The position numbers and the translations under genes are program-made. Shown here piece after piece: positions 34,701 to 47,560 of a stretch of 64,000 nucleotides of DNA (the first letter of the stretch is position 1; each line of letters starts with the position of its first letter). Source of the stretch: Neodontobutis hainanensis (lineage: Eukaryota > Chordata > Actinopteri > Gobiiformes > Odontobutidae); contig JALDNG010000004.1 of the NCBI GenBank assembly GCA_024349245.1, positions 5,636,001 through 5,700,000 of the forward strand, given 5' to 3'. The notes beneath the pieces are model-generated. The model was not told the DNA's origin. It ran no database searches and worked only from the letters and a program-made list of their open reading frames with translations.

Positions 34701-36880
34701 CTGGGATAAAGTTGGAAAGTTCAATTACTTAAATATTCTAATGCAAGTGTTGCCATTTTTTCAAAAGTAGTTGCTTTTGTTTTCTGTAGCAGACAGATAG
34801 CACATTTAATTAGCATTTTCTGAAGAAATACCATGTTGAATGACACTTGGACACCTGACTGGCTTTAATTGCCAAAAAAAAAAAAAAAAAAAAAGATGTT
34901 AGATGCTGCGTGTCTATTATTGTAAAAGCTGAATTATGAATCATAAAATTAAACCCTTAGGAAGTTGAAAGTTTAGCACCAAAACGGTTTTAATGTGTAA
35001 TGTGAAATGTGTACAGTACAGTGTACAGTGATTGCTTTCTGGAAAATAAAGACTGTCAACACAGCGTCTTCTCTTCTACAGAAGTCATTCATTTCCGTAA
35101 CTTTTTGCCAGCGCATCAGTGAAATGCTGCTGCGTTTTTTATGACCATGCAAGGCTGTTCATTTGGAGGATGCTGAGATGCACTCCTCATACTCTTTGAA
35201 TTTATGTGCTGTTTCCAGATGCTGAGGAATCGACAGTGCTCAATGATGAACAGGCGGCGTCAGCCTCGCTGCCAATCAAAAAGTTAATAGTCTGTCCATC
35301 GTGGAGGGGAAATGACCCCCTGGGCTTCAGCCGCATGTCTCTTGCAACTCAAATCCAACGGCTTTTGACTCTTGTCTGTGTTCTGCTTCAGCTTGTCTCT
35401 GTCACTTCTCATTTTCATCCAACCAATGTAGAAGCTCTTTAGAGAAGTTTTGCACTAAATTTTGATTCATGATTTCAATAAGAACTGTAATGGCCCCTTG
35501 CCTTGCATTGCCTTTAGCACTGTCTTTAGCATTGTTTTTCTCTGCACACCTTCATATGTGTATTTCTCAGCTGAGAGCTTAAGGCAGTCTTTGTCAACGT
35601 TAAATTGGAAAGTAATCCCGTTATAACCTCACTGAGGTTATATGTGCGACTGGGTGATTAAAATTACCTCCGAAAATTCCAAAGGAGTCATTATTTATTG
35701 GTGCATGAAAGACACAAAGGAGAAAGCTGCTCTCTTATTGCTAATAATCAAAAACGCTTTAAAGAACACTATGTATGGTAATGAAAAAACTGTCGATAAG
35801 CCTTCCAAATGGCCTGATTTAGTAAAACTTTTATGAAGACAGTAAATTTCATGTCTTCCTTCCTTGATCCTTCCAAAGGTGGAGAACATGGGGAAATCAA
35901 TAGCTTTCCAAGCTGGCACTGAATTTTGTCAACCTCTAATTATTATCTGGCTTGTGGCGATGATCAGCGAGTAATTGCAAGTTTGAGCTTGAGATGCCAG
36001 CGACAGGTCCAACTGAGAACATCTCCATGCAAAGCGCTGGCTCAGTGACATCTGGAGAAGGTCACAATATCTATGAACTAATACTTTTGATATAAAAAAA
36101 GCTTATGTAAATTATTTGTTGTGCTGTCTGAACTAGTTCTGCATCCTCTGCTCTTCTATGAAGTACATTTTTGATTAAAGCATGAAACCCATCCAGTGTG
36201 TCCATTGTTAATGACTTCTGTGGTCATTGGATTTGATGCAGCTCATTTACAGCCAAACAAAAGTGCATTGTGAAAAATCTATTGATATTTCACTGGCTGC
36301 ATCATAAAGCTCAATAATCCCCTTTGCCTGGAACTTAAGTGATAGATTTTATTGTGATGGCCTCAACTATATCATACGCAAAGGGCCTTTTAGTTTCATG
36401 ATCTAATGTTTACCCATACAGTATTTTTTGCAGTTTTCATTTTCCTTGTACTTGTAGTTTTTCAATTAAAGACTACATAATATTAAGTAATAGGTTTCTG
36501 TGCAGCTAGTTTGTCATAAAGGAGAACTCGTTCCGGAAGGTATTTCTGAAAGGTTTTGGTCTATTGTCTGTGCATCTGACTTTGAAAACTTGACATGAAT
36601 GTTAAGTTTAAGTAAAAATTGTGATTTTGATGCGTCATGTTGACACACTGTTAACGCCTGCTATTACTTTATGAAACAAAAACTCTGAACAATGTTGAAA
36701 TAATACAAGAATATTCAAAAATGCAGCACAGCGTAATGTTTGAGCAAATGTAACTTAGTCTAAAACCTCAAAAAATAATAATAAAAAGCCTGTGACCCTT
36801 TAAAAGAGAATAACTTGCACATAGGAACTCACTTGGACATCCCTGATCAGGTTTGACATTGACATAAGCCTCAGACAGAG
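34701..36880. other. Unique DNA with a 21-A run
   Basis: A homopolymer of 21 A lies at 34874-34894 and could be an old retroposed tail, but no SINE/LINE body is recognisable upstream. 35200-35450 and 35850-36060 are GC-richer and could be regulatory. No gene is seen. Confidence 0.4.
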
Positions 36881-37190
36881 CGTCAGATGAGCTGATGGGT
36901 CAGGGGGGTGACAAATAATGGCGGAAATTAGAAATTAATGATTTCTCCAGTATGTAAATGGCAATTAAAGGACTAGCAGTGCTGCAGGCTCTTGGGCCCA
37001 AACTGCCTCCATTTGTTTGGATAAGGACACGCACATGCTCACACAGGCTCCTAATGCATATTGAGGCCATGACACGCTTCTGTATGGACATAAAAGAAAA
37101 TAAATCCACAACGCCTTGGACCAGATCAAATCAATCGGCCATGATGGCAGCCCTGATCATTACGTGCTGCTTTTGTTTGTTTAAATGAAG
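36881..37190. other. Enhancer/CNE-like block
   Basis: Compact unique sequence with 'aattagaaattaatgatttc', 'gtaaatggcaattaaagg', 'tcctaatgcatattgagg' and 'gatcaaatcaatcggcc'. Frames are open on both strands (36900-37109 minus, 36958-37188 plus) without domains. Confidence 0.33.
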
Positions 37191-38270
37191 AGTGAGTGTG
37201 TCTGCCATATTGAGTTGGATTAGGTCGCTGGAAAACTGTTGCCTGCAGCTTTCAAAGCTGGATGAGAGCTGCCACATCTACAGTAAAGCACAACAATGGC
37301 CTATTTAGAAATCAATGTCAAACTTTCATTAGTAAGGTCAACAATGTAGATATATTGTCTAATTGCCATAGGTCAACAAGGCATGATGGGAAGTGAAAGG
37401 AGAAATGTGGTTTTCCTTGCACTTTCAGTGGAGCAGGAAAGATTTAAAGCTATGGATTCTAAATTCAATCATCTGTATGGGCCGTTAAGTTCGGAGGGAA
37501 TATAGACATGTTTATCAAAATTGCGCAGTGGCTGGCAATTTTGTTTTTAAGCCGGTTTTACGGAAAAGCCTGAGTACAGAAAAAGCTAGTAGGCAGGCTT
37601 ATTGACTAAAGCTGATGTTGTGTCTTGTGGTGACGAATGCTGCACTCAAAGAGTCAGTCAGCACTGTCATGAAAGACTAATTGTGTTTTGTCGGCAAAAA
37701 AAAAAAATCCAAAGAATGTTCACCAACAACAGCAGAATTTGACTATATTTTAATTAATTTTGAAGTAAATATTTAAAATCTCACAAAAATCATGTAAATA
37801 TTTTTTTTTTGTTAACCCTAAAAATGAAGATCCTTTGAGACTGTGTAGTCTGTCAGAAGCTGGAGATATAGAATATTTTTTTCAGAACAGTTTTTGGGGA
37901 TAGAGTCTATTTTACTTTGTCACTACCCAGAAAACATCAGAAGTAATATTTCCAAAAATCAAAGGCTGTCAAATAGTATATGTTTTATGTTAAAAAAAAA
38001 AACATTAAAACCAGTTATATTTCGATTTCAAGTAAGGAAGTGGTTGTGTTAAGGTTATAATCTATCATTTTAGTGACTGCTTAAATGTCATTTCTACCTC
38101 ATTTCATTGTGTTAGTCTTCTTGTGCCTAGGAACAAAATACAATCATACTAAAAATCTTTTTACAAATCCTCTTATTTTCCTTTTTTATAACATAGCTTA
38201 ACCCACTTTATATTCTGAATGGCAAATATTTACAAAACACGCAAATGCTCTTGGATTCACCTCCATTAGT
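37191..38270. other. Unique DNA with a second ZNF143-like site
   Basis: 37377-37392 is the reverse complement of the 16-mer TTCCCATCATGCCTTG seen at 14652. The rest is AT-rich with short homopolymers (37697-37707, 37801-37810, 37991-38001). No gene is seen. Confidence 0.4.
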
Positions 38271-38940
38271 CAAGTGAAACCCTCTCTGAACATCACTCAT
38301 CACATCCGACCACCCAGGGCATTAAAATGACAGTGTGTTAATTAATCCATCATGCTAGCTAATTGAAATGATGTATGATAGCCATTTGTTTTCTTTGATC
38401 CATCTGCTATCAGCGCTGTGTAACTGTATGACTAATTAGTATGAGAACACTTCTAAAATAATTGGCTGTAATTAATCTGTCAGCAGAGTGAAAAAATGAC
38501 TGTGTCTGACAGTTATGACAAATAGCAGTGTTGTTATAATTATGTGTATTATGTAATGATGGAGACCACTCTGTGTAATGAACCCCCACGTGTCGGATGT
38601 GGTGTAAATCCAATTTGCCAGGATTATTTCTGCATCTTTACGCTTGCGCTTGCCATTTCTATTGCTTTGTTTCTACTTGGCAAGCAGCTCTCTTTGTGTA
38701 TCGGATGAGCTGCCCGAATGATGCTATCTGACTCTTGTTCTTTTTTTTTTTTTTTTTTTTAACCATTGGTTTCTATGGCAATCGTGTCAAGTGATTGAGG
38801 TCAGAGGTCAAACTGACCAATAGCGAGAAAATTACATTTCTCTGAATGATTCCCCCAGAGCTGCTATTGAAATCGAGCTCTCGCCCTCTGATGGATACAT
38901 CTTGTCATTCACAGTTTAGAAGGCAAGAGGGGAAAGTACA
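38271..38940. other. Enhancer/CNE-like block with 20-T run
   Basis: 38330-38680 has 'gtgttaattaatccatcatg', 'gctagctaattgaaatg', 'gactaattagtatg', 'ctgtaattaatctgtcag' and a TALE-type 'ctgacagttatgaca', one of the densest clusters of homeodomain-type sites in the window. A run of 20 T (38741-38760) interrupts it. CGCCCTCTGATGG (38882-38894) is a CTCF-like core on the minus strand with one deviation. No coding frame is supported. Confidence 0.38.
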
Positions 38941-39480
38941 AACATGACATTGGGGGCTTGCCTTCCTCAAACAAAAAGGCAACTAAACAAGCAAACATAC
39001 ACACAGCATGGCAAAGCTTTAAATGTGACGCCCATTTACATTTCTTTGCACTTTCTTATGTGCTTAATTAACAAAATAAAATATGTAAAGTCACATATAT
39101 TGAATGTCTACACTACAAGCTCCACACAAGGGGCACTTCCAAACACAAACACAGACTTCCCACCTAACAAACCCTTTTCCTCAAGGTCATTGGTTTGTCT
39201 GAACCAAGGCTCACTCAATCCCTCAGCCAGAGTTCAAGTGCTGACTCTGACCACAGTCCTGCTCTTCCTCAGTCCTCCCCCTCGGGTCCTGTGAGACCAG
39301 TTCAGCGTCAGGCCAACAACAGAGGGAAAACAGAGATAAAACACAACGATTGTGATTTATTGCTTATTGTGTACCACAGAGTGGGAAAAGCAGATAGAAC
39401 AAAATCCATTGCAAATTGAATTGTTTTTCTTTGACCACAACCCACTTCAAAAACATACAAATTCTATGACAGAGGCCATA
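38941..39480. other. Unique DNA, no supported gene
   Basis: The plus-strand frames 38944-39294 and 39195-39419 overlap each other. They show no domain and no splice context. Nothing else is seen. Confidence 0.45.
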
Positions 39481-39940
39481 AATGACAACGATGCAATAAT
39501 CTACAGCGGCCTGTCCGAGAGGCTGATAAGCCATCACTAAAGGGCCTGATCGATACTAACTATTCATTTTTGAAATTATCTCCACATTGATCCGCAGACA
39601 AGTGCCAGTGAGGCAGGGCACACTGGCCTTAATACAATAATTATATAAAGGGTTACAAGCTCATCCTCCCAACCAATAAAGGCTGTCAGCAGCACCAGGA
39701 ACAGTGAAACCCCATAATCCATCAGCACATTGCTCCCTGACCTCTGGGCCTGCAGCCGTTCTTTGAGCCTCCATAAAAGTTGCTTACGAAAGGAAACAAT
39801 TGCAAGATATACCTCAATGAACAGAGGTGGATAACCGGATCTGTGAGGCTGATTTAATGAGAGGGTGTCAGCTGACCTTTTATTTGACCTGGTTATTCCA
39901 TAGAGCACACTGAAGAAAACACACTTTTGTTGTGGTGCTG
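39481..39940. other. Enhancer/CNE-like block
   Basis: Unique, CpG-retaining sequence ('tctacagcggcctgtccgag', 'gcctgatcgatactaac', 'attgatccgcagac', 'ggataaccggatctgtg'). It ends against a 16-T run (39941-39956). The 128-codon minus-strand frame begins inside that T run, which supplies its lysine-rich start, so it is not a credible gene. Confidence 0.33.
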
Positions 39941-39956
39941 TTTTTTTTTTTTTTTT

Positions 39957-41130
39957 CAACAATGATCACAGATCAAGTTTGCTGGAAATATGATTTTTGG
40001 AATTATAACCTTATTTGCCCAAGAGGCCAAGTGTTCTAGTTTTGGGCTCTAGATAAGACAGATGTACTTTATACATTATTCATTGCCTGGTGCAGCTTTA
40101 AGATCCCTCAGTTTAATCTGTGGAATTATCAAAATGAAATGAATATTCCAGCCACCTGCCATGGCTCAGAAATCAGTCACATAGAAAATAAAAAGAAACA
40201 CGCCATCTGCCAATATCACAAGGAAATAAGTCAATTTAATACCTTGGAAATTTTTATTTAAAATAAATAACTGAAAGAAATACAATGAATTGGAAAAAAA
40301 GAAAAAAGTTGTCACAGACAAGTATAAGGTCACAATGGCCTGTGTAACTCTGAAACCCCCCATGTTTCTGAGTTGTAGATGGCCAGGGAGTCAAGAGAGA
40401 ACAAGCCCCCATGGACATTAATGTGACTGTTCATAGTGGTGGCATTTTTTTCATAATCCAGTGCAGAAATAATCTAAAATGGATTGTTAGAAAAATAATT
40501 TATTATTTATCAATGTTGTGTATAAACTCGTGAGGTTCTGTGGATAAAAGTGTTGATAAATCCAGTGGCTCAGAACAGGCGTCGTTTGAATGAAACGCAC
40601 CTAAATACTCACAGTTCAACAAAAAATAAGTCAAAAAGAGACCCTTCTCTGAGCACAAAAGGACAAATAAATACTCAAAGATAAAAGTCCTGACCTGACT
40701 TCTTCTGCTTTTCTTTTTTTTGTTTTCTGGTTGCAGCCTATATTAAAAACAGCCTCTGATAGAAAGGACAAAAATAAACTGCTCATCAAAAAAGCCTATC
40801 CTGGTGTGGAATTTACCACAAGCAAAGTTCATTCTGATAAATTGATAAACATTTTCATGGGAATGGGCGTGAATAAAAGTGTGCCAGTAAACCCAGAATT
40901 ATAAAATAACAACATTTAGGAACTGTCCCTTGGTCCATAGTTTGCTATAGTTCAAAATAATACATAGAGTTTTCCATGTTCGGAAAAAGATGTTCTATTA
41001 GTCATTACGAGGATGTGCAGGTGGGCAGTATTTCTTCCTGTGCTTTATCATGCTTCAAAATTAAAATATGCATGCTTAAATGTGTTTTTAAAAAAACTGG
41101 TAGATCTTCAGACAGTTTTCGAATCAGAGC
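39957..41130. other. AT-rich DNA, no feature seen
   Basis: No gene, transposon or motif cluster is recognised. Confidence 0.5.
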
Positions 41131-41520
41131 CAAGGTGGGGGACCTATGCCCATGCTTATCTTAATAGACCAATTGATCGGCTATTGAAGAGGCACGTTCC
41201 TCTGAGCATCAGCGAGACAGGCCGGCTCCAATCAGGCATGTGTTATCAAACTGGGAAGTCAATTAAGAGAGAGGGAAAGAGAGAAAGACAGGGACAGAGT
41301 AGGAAGAGGGAAAGAGGAGTGGGGACATAGAGGGACTGGCTCCAAGCTGTCAGCAGACTGGTTCTCACACAGGGAAGTAGGTTTCACAGACTTAGTCCAA
41401 GCGCAGACATATAGGAGTCAATGTTTCAGTGTCGGAGGGAGATGGCGTATGGATGCAGTGTAACCTTGTCCTGGTGAAATGGCTGCCTGTGGTGTGCAGA
41501 GACATCAGCCGACACTAAGT
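41131..41520. other. Unique patch with purine-rich tract
   Basis: 41265-41334 is an almost uninterrupted GA-rich stretch ('gagagagggaaagagagaaa'), low-complexity sequence that could bind GAGA/MAZ-type factors. The flanks ('ccaattgatcggctattg', 'gagcatcagcgagacagg') are unique. Confidence 0.4.
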
Positions 41521-42099
41521 CTGCATGAGATCGGTGTCACTTTGGCATTGTTTACACTAGACACATGAGTGGAAGTGTATAGTTGTGTGGATTGTGGGCA
41601 TATACAGTATAAAACTGATTGGAACACGTGTTACTTCGCCAGCTTTTGTTATATATTTGACTCTTGATGAAAAGAATAAAGCCACCTGGTTTGACACTCA
41701 AAATAATCTTGTGTGTGGTTATGCATACTTTTTTTGCTTTCAAAGAATAGTTTGCCTCTTAATAAACTATGTTACAACTGGTGATGTGCAAACAGATTTT
41801 ACTGCTTATTTTTGTGTTTGTTTTTAAGATAAATAACGATTAAATGTAACTATAATCATAAAATATAGGCTTATTTGTTTTTACCACAGTTGTCTTGCTG
41901 TTTGGGCCCTTATCTTAAAAAAAGCTGAGCTGGCTAATGGAGAAAGCAGTAAATATTAAACAGGAAATTGTCTGCTGTGTAAGCTTGTATACATTCTTCC
42001 ATATTTTATTGCCATAAAGATGATTCTTCAGAGAGCTAAATATTTTCTAAAAGTAGTATTTGGTTTGAAAATCTTGAAAACCACTGTCATATAGAGCTC
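41521..42099. other. AT-rich DNA, no feature seen
   Basis: Frames on both strands at 41552-41827 overlap and lack domains. Nothing is recognised. Confidence 0.5.
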
Positions 42100-42720
42100 A
42101 TGAATTAAAGCTGTAGTTTGTAAATTTTTCCAAAATTAAGAAGAGAGAGTGCAGGGGTAGGGAAATTTTGAATGATCACAGCCCCTCGCTCCCTCCCTCT
42201 CCCTTTTGGAGTCGCTCCAAGCCACGCCCCCTTCACAGTGTGGGCCTGTGAGAGAAGCGTCTGGGATGTTAACTCTGGTAGACTCAGAACTTAGCTAATT
42301 CAGGTTAAGATTGTCTTTTAAAAGCAACTTCATACCTGTTACTTTTACCTCACCCACTGTTAATATGTTTTTGTTTTACAGGTTTCAAGTGTCAATAGTA
42401 AAGCTTTTATGGTTTATTTGTGAGAAAATTACTTATTACATGCTAACTTCTGCTACCTCTGTATTTCAGCCATAAATTGTAAATAAAATAGATGTAATCC
42501 GCCCATTGGTCCCCTATTTATCGATATTGTCATAATGACAGGGCAATAAAATGGCGGGCTGGATCCTCTTCTGGTGTAAATCTGAGCAAGTAACATGATA
42601 TATTTTGTTTTTATTTTTGAACTTGTAAGGACTTGTGTACAGTCCTGAACCCTCTGCCTATGAGTGTGCATTCCTACCATGTGTTACCATCTAAAGCTTT
42701 GTATATTTTATATCTGCACA
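42100..42720. repeat. Probable interspersed repeat remnant
   Basis: It begins with 'attaaagctgtagtttgtaa', a phrase like the ends of several fish repeats. It contains a pyrimidine-rich GC segment ('cgctccctccctctccc', 'ccacgcccccttcacag') and 'tgtaatccgcccattggtcc', unlike its AT-rich flanks. I did not find matching inverted termini or a target duplication, so class and boundaries are uncertain. Confidence 0.35.
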
Positions 42721-43560
42721 AATCTTCTAACTAAACATCTGTCATTATCACAATAGGCTTTAGAGTAACTTTAAACCCAGCATGGTTTGAAATATAATTC
42801 TAGTAAAAGTAGACATATTCTGTTAAAATAGAGTCATGAAGAAAAATCTGAGTTTTGTAAAACATAACTTTATTGAAGCAGAGATTTGACTAAAGTACAC
42901 CATGAGAGGTGTAGTCTACATAAAAACCCCAGGTCAGCCTCTCCTGCAGAGTTCCACTTGAGGACACACTGCGTAAGAAAGTTTATGATCATACAGGCAG
43001 GGTTATTCCTAATTCTGACGACATCTGGAGACAGGCTGCAGTATAATGTGTACAAACACAACAGGATTATTGAGGATTAGAGTTCACTTTGTGACTTTTT
43101 CAGATGATGCAAAAAATAAAGAAATGTAATACATATACAATAAATGCATATTCCCTAAAATGCAGTGATACACAACCTTTTCTCAGCTAACTGGCTCACA
43201 CGGCTGTTTCTATGACTGTTTCTCTGTTCTTACGTGACATTGAACATCTCTTATTGTGTTAGATTATTTTATGTTAACGTACAGCTGCAAATAATGAGAG
43301 TGTACATATCTGAGCAGAAGAATAATAATAACTCTGAGTTACTGTGTCATGTCTAAGAAAGAACCAATTAAAGGATTACAAGAATATATATTTTTGGGCT
43401 TTAAAGTTACCTGGTGCAACTGGCTAAAATATACTCAAAGCTGCTTTAAAGTTAATAACATTTTATATCATTTTATTTTGTTTCAAATTAAATAACTTTT
43501 TTAACATTTTAATATAATTTCTTTTCACAGCCAAACTTAATAAACTCTTAACTTCTAGAT
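42721..43560. other. AT-rich DNA, no supported gene
   Basis: Frames open on both strands at 42870-43080 overlap and show no domain. No repeat signature is recognised. Confidence 0.45.
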
Positions 43561-44210
43561 TTCACTGGAAAAATGTGCCTTCATCTTAATGCATTGAATC
43601 ATATAGATCCTCTTTTGGCTTACATTTCTTGTCTGTGATTAAATGAAATGTTTTTTTAAAACAACTTTAATTGTTTCTTTGAGCTATTTTTATTTCCACT
43701 TTAAAAGGATCATTACGGAAGATCCAGAGTTTTTGTACTAGTGTGCCTCTTCTTGCGTTAACAGTACTGCAGTCAGTGTTCCACAAACAAACAACAACCG
43801 AAGAAGAATCTGCAGTTTTGTGAGTGCGCTCTTTCCTATGTTCACAGGATTAATTTTTACTTTGCTGTTAGCGCTTAGTTTACTTATTGCAACAAATCAG
43901 GAAGTGAGAACCAGGTAAACGAGCATGCACGCGCATTACGTCACGTCCGCTGAAACAGTGCGGGAGTTTTGATCCCAAAACCTTCTCATTTAATGACTCT
44001 ACAGGCTTACAGAGGCAACCGCAGCAAATTCAGATTCTTTCATTCTGCACTGATGCATTCTTCTGATGGACAGCTGAAGAGTGGAACACATACCTCAACA
44101 ATGAGTCTAGAAAAAGATAAACCATAACAGATGAGAAAAATGCTGGTGGCTTTAGGCTTTAGGTTTCAATTTGTTTTTTTCACACATGTAGGATCCTTTG
44201 TAACTTTTCA
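43561..44210. other. CpG-bearing patch with CRE-like core
   Basis: 43918-43965 is CpG-dense for this window ('gcatgcacgcgcattacg', TTACGTCACG at 43936-43945, 'tccgctgaaacagtgcggg'). TTACGTCA is a near-match to the CREB/ATF site. It may be a small promoter, or part of a repeat whose ends I cannot define. No downstream exon or donor is recognised. Confidence 0.3.
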
Positions 44211-45880
44211 TCTGTTATCAGAGGTCTTTGCAACATTGAGGCCTACTCTAAGGGGTGAAGATTACCCTTAATGCGTATTCTAAATGCAGTTGTAATTGCA
44301 TTAGTGATCATTTCAGATACAGCGACTAAATAGCTCTTTTCACAAAGAGGATGTAATAAATATTGAAAGGACGCACCAAGGCTTTATCCACCATTTTACT
44401 TAATTGCTTCAGAGCGTGTGACAATGGTGGGTTACTGGACTGTGGAGGACGAGCATTTCAGCACAAGACAAACAGAGGATGTATCTATTATCTGAGCCAC
44501 ACAGAGGTCGTTGACCTGCGACAAGCAAGAGACCAGAGACATTAGAGATCATGTGCAATTTAATCTTCGGCACTAAATAAAAGGAAAGAAGATGGACAGA
44601 GAGGCAGCACCACAAAAGGACCAAAAGAATGGACGGGCCATCTTGGACAGGCCTGTCCCCAAAGAATCCTGGGCATTTTCTTCGCAAGCCACTCAAAGCC
44701 AACGGCTGTGCCTGATTCCACTCACTCCTCTGACACTTGTATTAATGGTATTTTGGCCTGGGACTGTAGATGCTGAAAAGTGATTGTGGAGAAGCAGCTG
44801 TGTCTTACTCTTTCTTTCTCTCTCCATCTCTCTCATACTTTACTTGTGTCTCTTTTACGGACTCCTCTATCCTTTCTCTGTCCGTCCGCACCACATACAC
44901 ACGCTTACCTTCTCTATTCTCTATCCATTCGTTCAGTCATTACTGGTCAGTGTCAACGCTTGAAAACTGTTGTGCTTGCCGAGTCGGTGTCATCACAAGT
45001 GGAATTAGCCATTTTGCCTGCACCTGATTGCAAGAAGCCAACTCATTCCAACACTCCTATACACTCCATCAAGCCCAACTGACAGAGAGCAGATCTACTG
45101 ACTTCTATTAAAAGCATGATATAACAGTAGCAGTTTTCCAATGTGGGACTAAAGTGCTTTGAGGACTTCGTGCTTACAGAATGTAACTATACAGTGCAAA
45201 GGTCACTAATATCAAAGCATTATTCAAAAACGTGATCAACTTTTTTACAACTACTGTAGATGGGGTCACAAGTGGCTGAAATGCTCATTCCATTCATTGG
45301 AAAAGTCAGTTTAACCACAGAGGGTATCATTTCTTTGAATATGAAGTTATGACTAAGCAGCTTTAAGGTTAATCCTGGTCGTCATCAGGTAGGTCACATA
45401 CAGATTGTATATAACAGATTTGTCTTGATCTGACGGGACAACATGCAAAACAGTTCACCTCAAATAATCACAGCTTAGAATGTAAGATAGATGTAATTCC
45501 TCACAGATGAAAAGAAAAATCATAATCACAAGGGATTACATCTAAAATCTTAATATGTTTTATCTAGGCCTTCGCAGAAAGTAATCTTTTGCCTGATCTG
45601 GTCATTCTTGAGACGTTTTGAAGGAGATCATGAAATTGAGTGAATACAAATCTGCTTTTTATGTATTTATATCTAGAAGATTACAAGATTTGCAGTGATT
45701 TGATCCGACCCTCTTGTACTGTCGTAGTAGGTGGCCTTGACATTCAAGTCAAAATGAGAACTTTAAATAACTATTACCACCCGGGTCAGCTTTCTTTATT
45801 TAATAACAAGTGCCTTGGAAAAGATGTAATGCTCATATGGTCTGACACAAGAGAGAGAAAAAAAATGGAGGAATACTGAA
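44211..45880. other. Unique DNA with short CT tract
   Basis: 44803-44836 is a CT-rich low-complexity run that keeps two overlapping plus-strand frames open (44770-45027, 44780-45082). These have no domain and are not supported as genes. The rest is featureless. Confidence 0.45.
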
Positions 45881-46580
45881 TTCTCAGTTAATGTATCATC
45901 ATCTGAGTGAGCTTGAATTGGAGTTATTAGAGTATTTCACTTCATTGCATGACCTCCTGTTCCTCCCCAGATCATGAATCCTATTCATTACCCAGTCCTT
46001 CTGGAGTGCCCGCCTTTATAATATTACTCAATTTATATTCTGAAGCGGGCTCCTGGGAGAGCGATCAGCGCTCCGAAACAGCGACCCCCCTATAACCCAA
46101 TCACAATATTTAAAGGGCAGCAAAGAGCTTTTTAATGCGCGTCGTAGATAACCATTTAAAGTGGATTGCTTTGGTTTAATATGACCTTAACAGGCTGGCA
46201 GTCACATGTGAAGAATGAATAAGCTAATAGAAGAGACGACAGGGAGAAAGAATGAAATCAAAAAGCTGAATATGAGAGATTTGTTTCAATGCTAGCTGGC
46301 CTCTTGACGGCCGCTGAAAGGAGCATGATAGAGAATCACAAGCGTGTGAATGAAACAGGACAGGCGATGAATGAAGCTACTGCTTGCATTTCACCCCACC
46401 CCCTTTACCAGCGTATGAACTGCTTTATCATGATAAAAGACAAGACAGGTATAAATGACACATTTACATTCGCCCATCAAAGGGAAACTTCTCTCAATCT
46501 GTGTGAAAGCAATGTGATCGGGGCTATTTGCTATGTTTTCTACAGGGGCAAGGCAGTTACAGGCTGATACGGTGGCAAGT
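45881..46580. other. Enhancer/CNE-like block
   Basis: Unique sequence with CpG-retaining pieces ('gagcgatcagcgctccg', 'taatgcgcgtcgtag') beside AT-rich motifs ('acccaatcacaatattt', 'aatgaataagctaatag'). The plus-strand frame 46289-46567 has no domain. Confidence 0.3.
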
Positions 46581-46990
46581 ACAATATTTGTTTAGATAGA
46601 TCATGCTAAATGTCATTGTGGATTCCTGGAAAGACCTTACATGCATTCTGTTTGAGTGTTATTGTTTATTTATGGAAGGTGTGCACTCAGGCAAATGCAC
46701 ATCATCTATTTTTAGATGAACTCAGATGTCCTTGACATTAATCACATAACCATCACAGAACATAACCAACGGTGTCATCTCATTTTAAATCTTCCTGTGA
46801 ATGAAAGAGTGTTGCTCTTTCATTAAAATAAAGCTTATAGAAACATGGAAATTGGCAGGCAACAATACTAACAGAAGACCAAAATTAGAAATGCATTTAT
46901 CTTATTGGCTGTAGATATGAACTTTTCATTTGAAGTGCTTTGTCATCATATAAGAGTTACATACAGCATAGGACTAAACAATAATTTCTA
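46581..46990. other. Unique DNA, no feature seen
   Basis: No gene or repeat is recognised. Confidence 0.5.
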
Positions 46991-47560
46991 TTTGTCTCTA
47001 TTTGATTGATATCACACCATGGATTGTGGGTGCCCGTCTAAAATCCTGATTAAGTAATTTAGCGTTTAGTCAATCCAGCACTCTTTTGGAAGATTTTTAA
47101 TTAGTTAATGAGCTTCCGTTATGGATGAATGATTGATGCCCTGCAGTAAACCTTGGGCCCTTCAGGGTGAGTGAATGAGTGTGAGTGCTGTGTATATGTA
47201 AGCATGCACAATAATGCACATGATATATATTGGCTATCTGAAAATGAGCCAGCAAATGAGCTACGGCCATTACATTAGCGTTTTAGAATGCAATATAGAG
47301 AGCGGGGGTCAGTGCATCTAACCAGTATTAATTTGTAATTGGACATTTTATGTACTGGTAGCTTGTCAAAATACAAGCATTTGATTTAAGTGGTCGCGTA
47401 AGTGCCTTTTGCCGATGTCAAAATGTTTCAAGCTAATGCATTTTTAACAGTGCGCTGGTGGCATATATTTGTGTGGAGGCTTATAAAACGTAAGATGATG
47501 GACTGAAGCCCTGAGCAGTAATGTTTAGTAAGCTTTTTTGAGAAGACCAGCCTTTTTTCT
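46991..47560. other. Enhancer/CNE-like block
   Basis: Contains 'cctgattaagtaatttagcg', 'tttaattagttaatgagc', 'gatgaatgattgatgcc' and 'agtattaatttgtaattgg' with no repeat signature. Regulatory character is inferred from motif density only. Confidence 0.3.

Noticed and set aside
34874..34894. Poly-A run as the tail of a processed pseudogene
   Set aside because: The upstream sequence shows no recognisable coding or SINE/LINE body, and no target duplication was found.
39576..39962. 128-codon minus-strand frame with lysine-rich start
   Set aside because: The start and lysines come from the 16-T homopolymer. The rest has no domain.
46008..46050. GCCCGC/GCGGGC stem as an RNA hairpin
   Set aside because: Only 6 pairs with a 31-base loop, which is too weak to support a structure.
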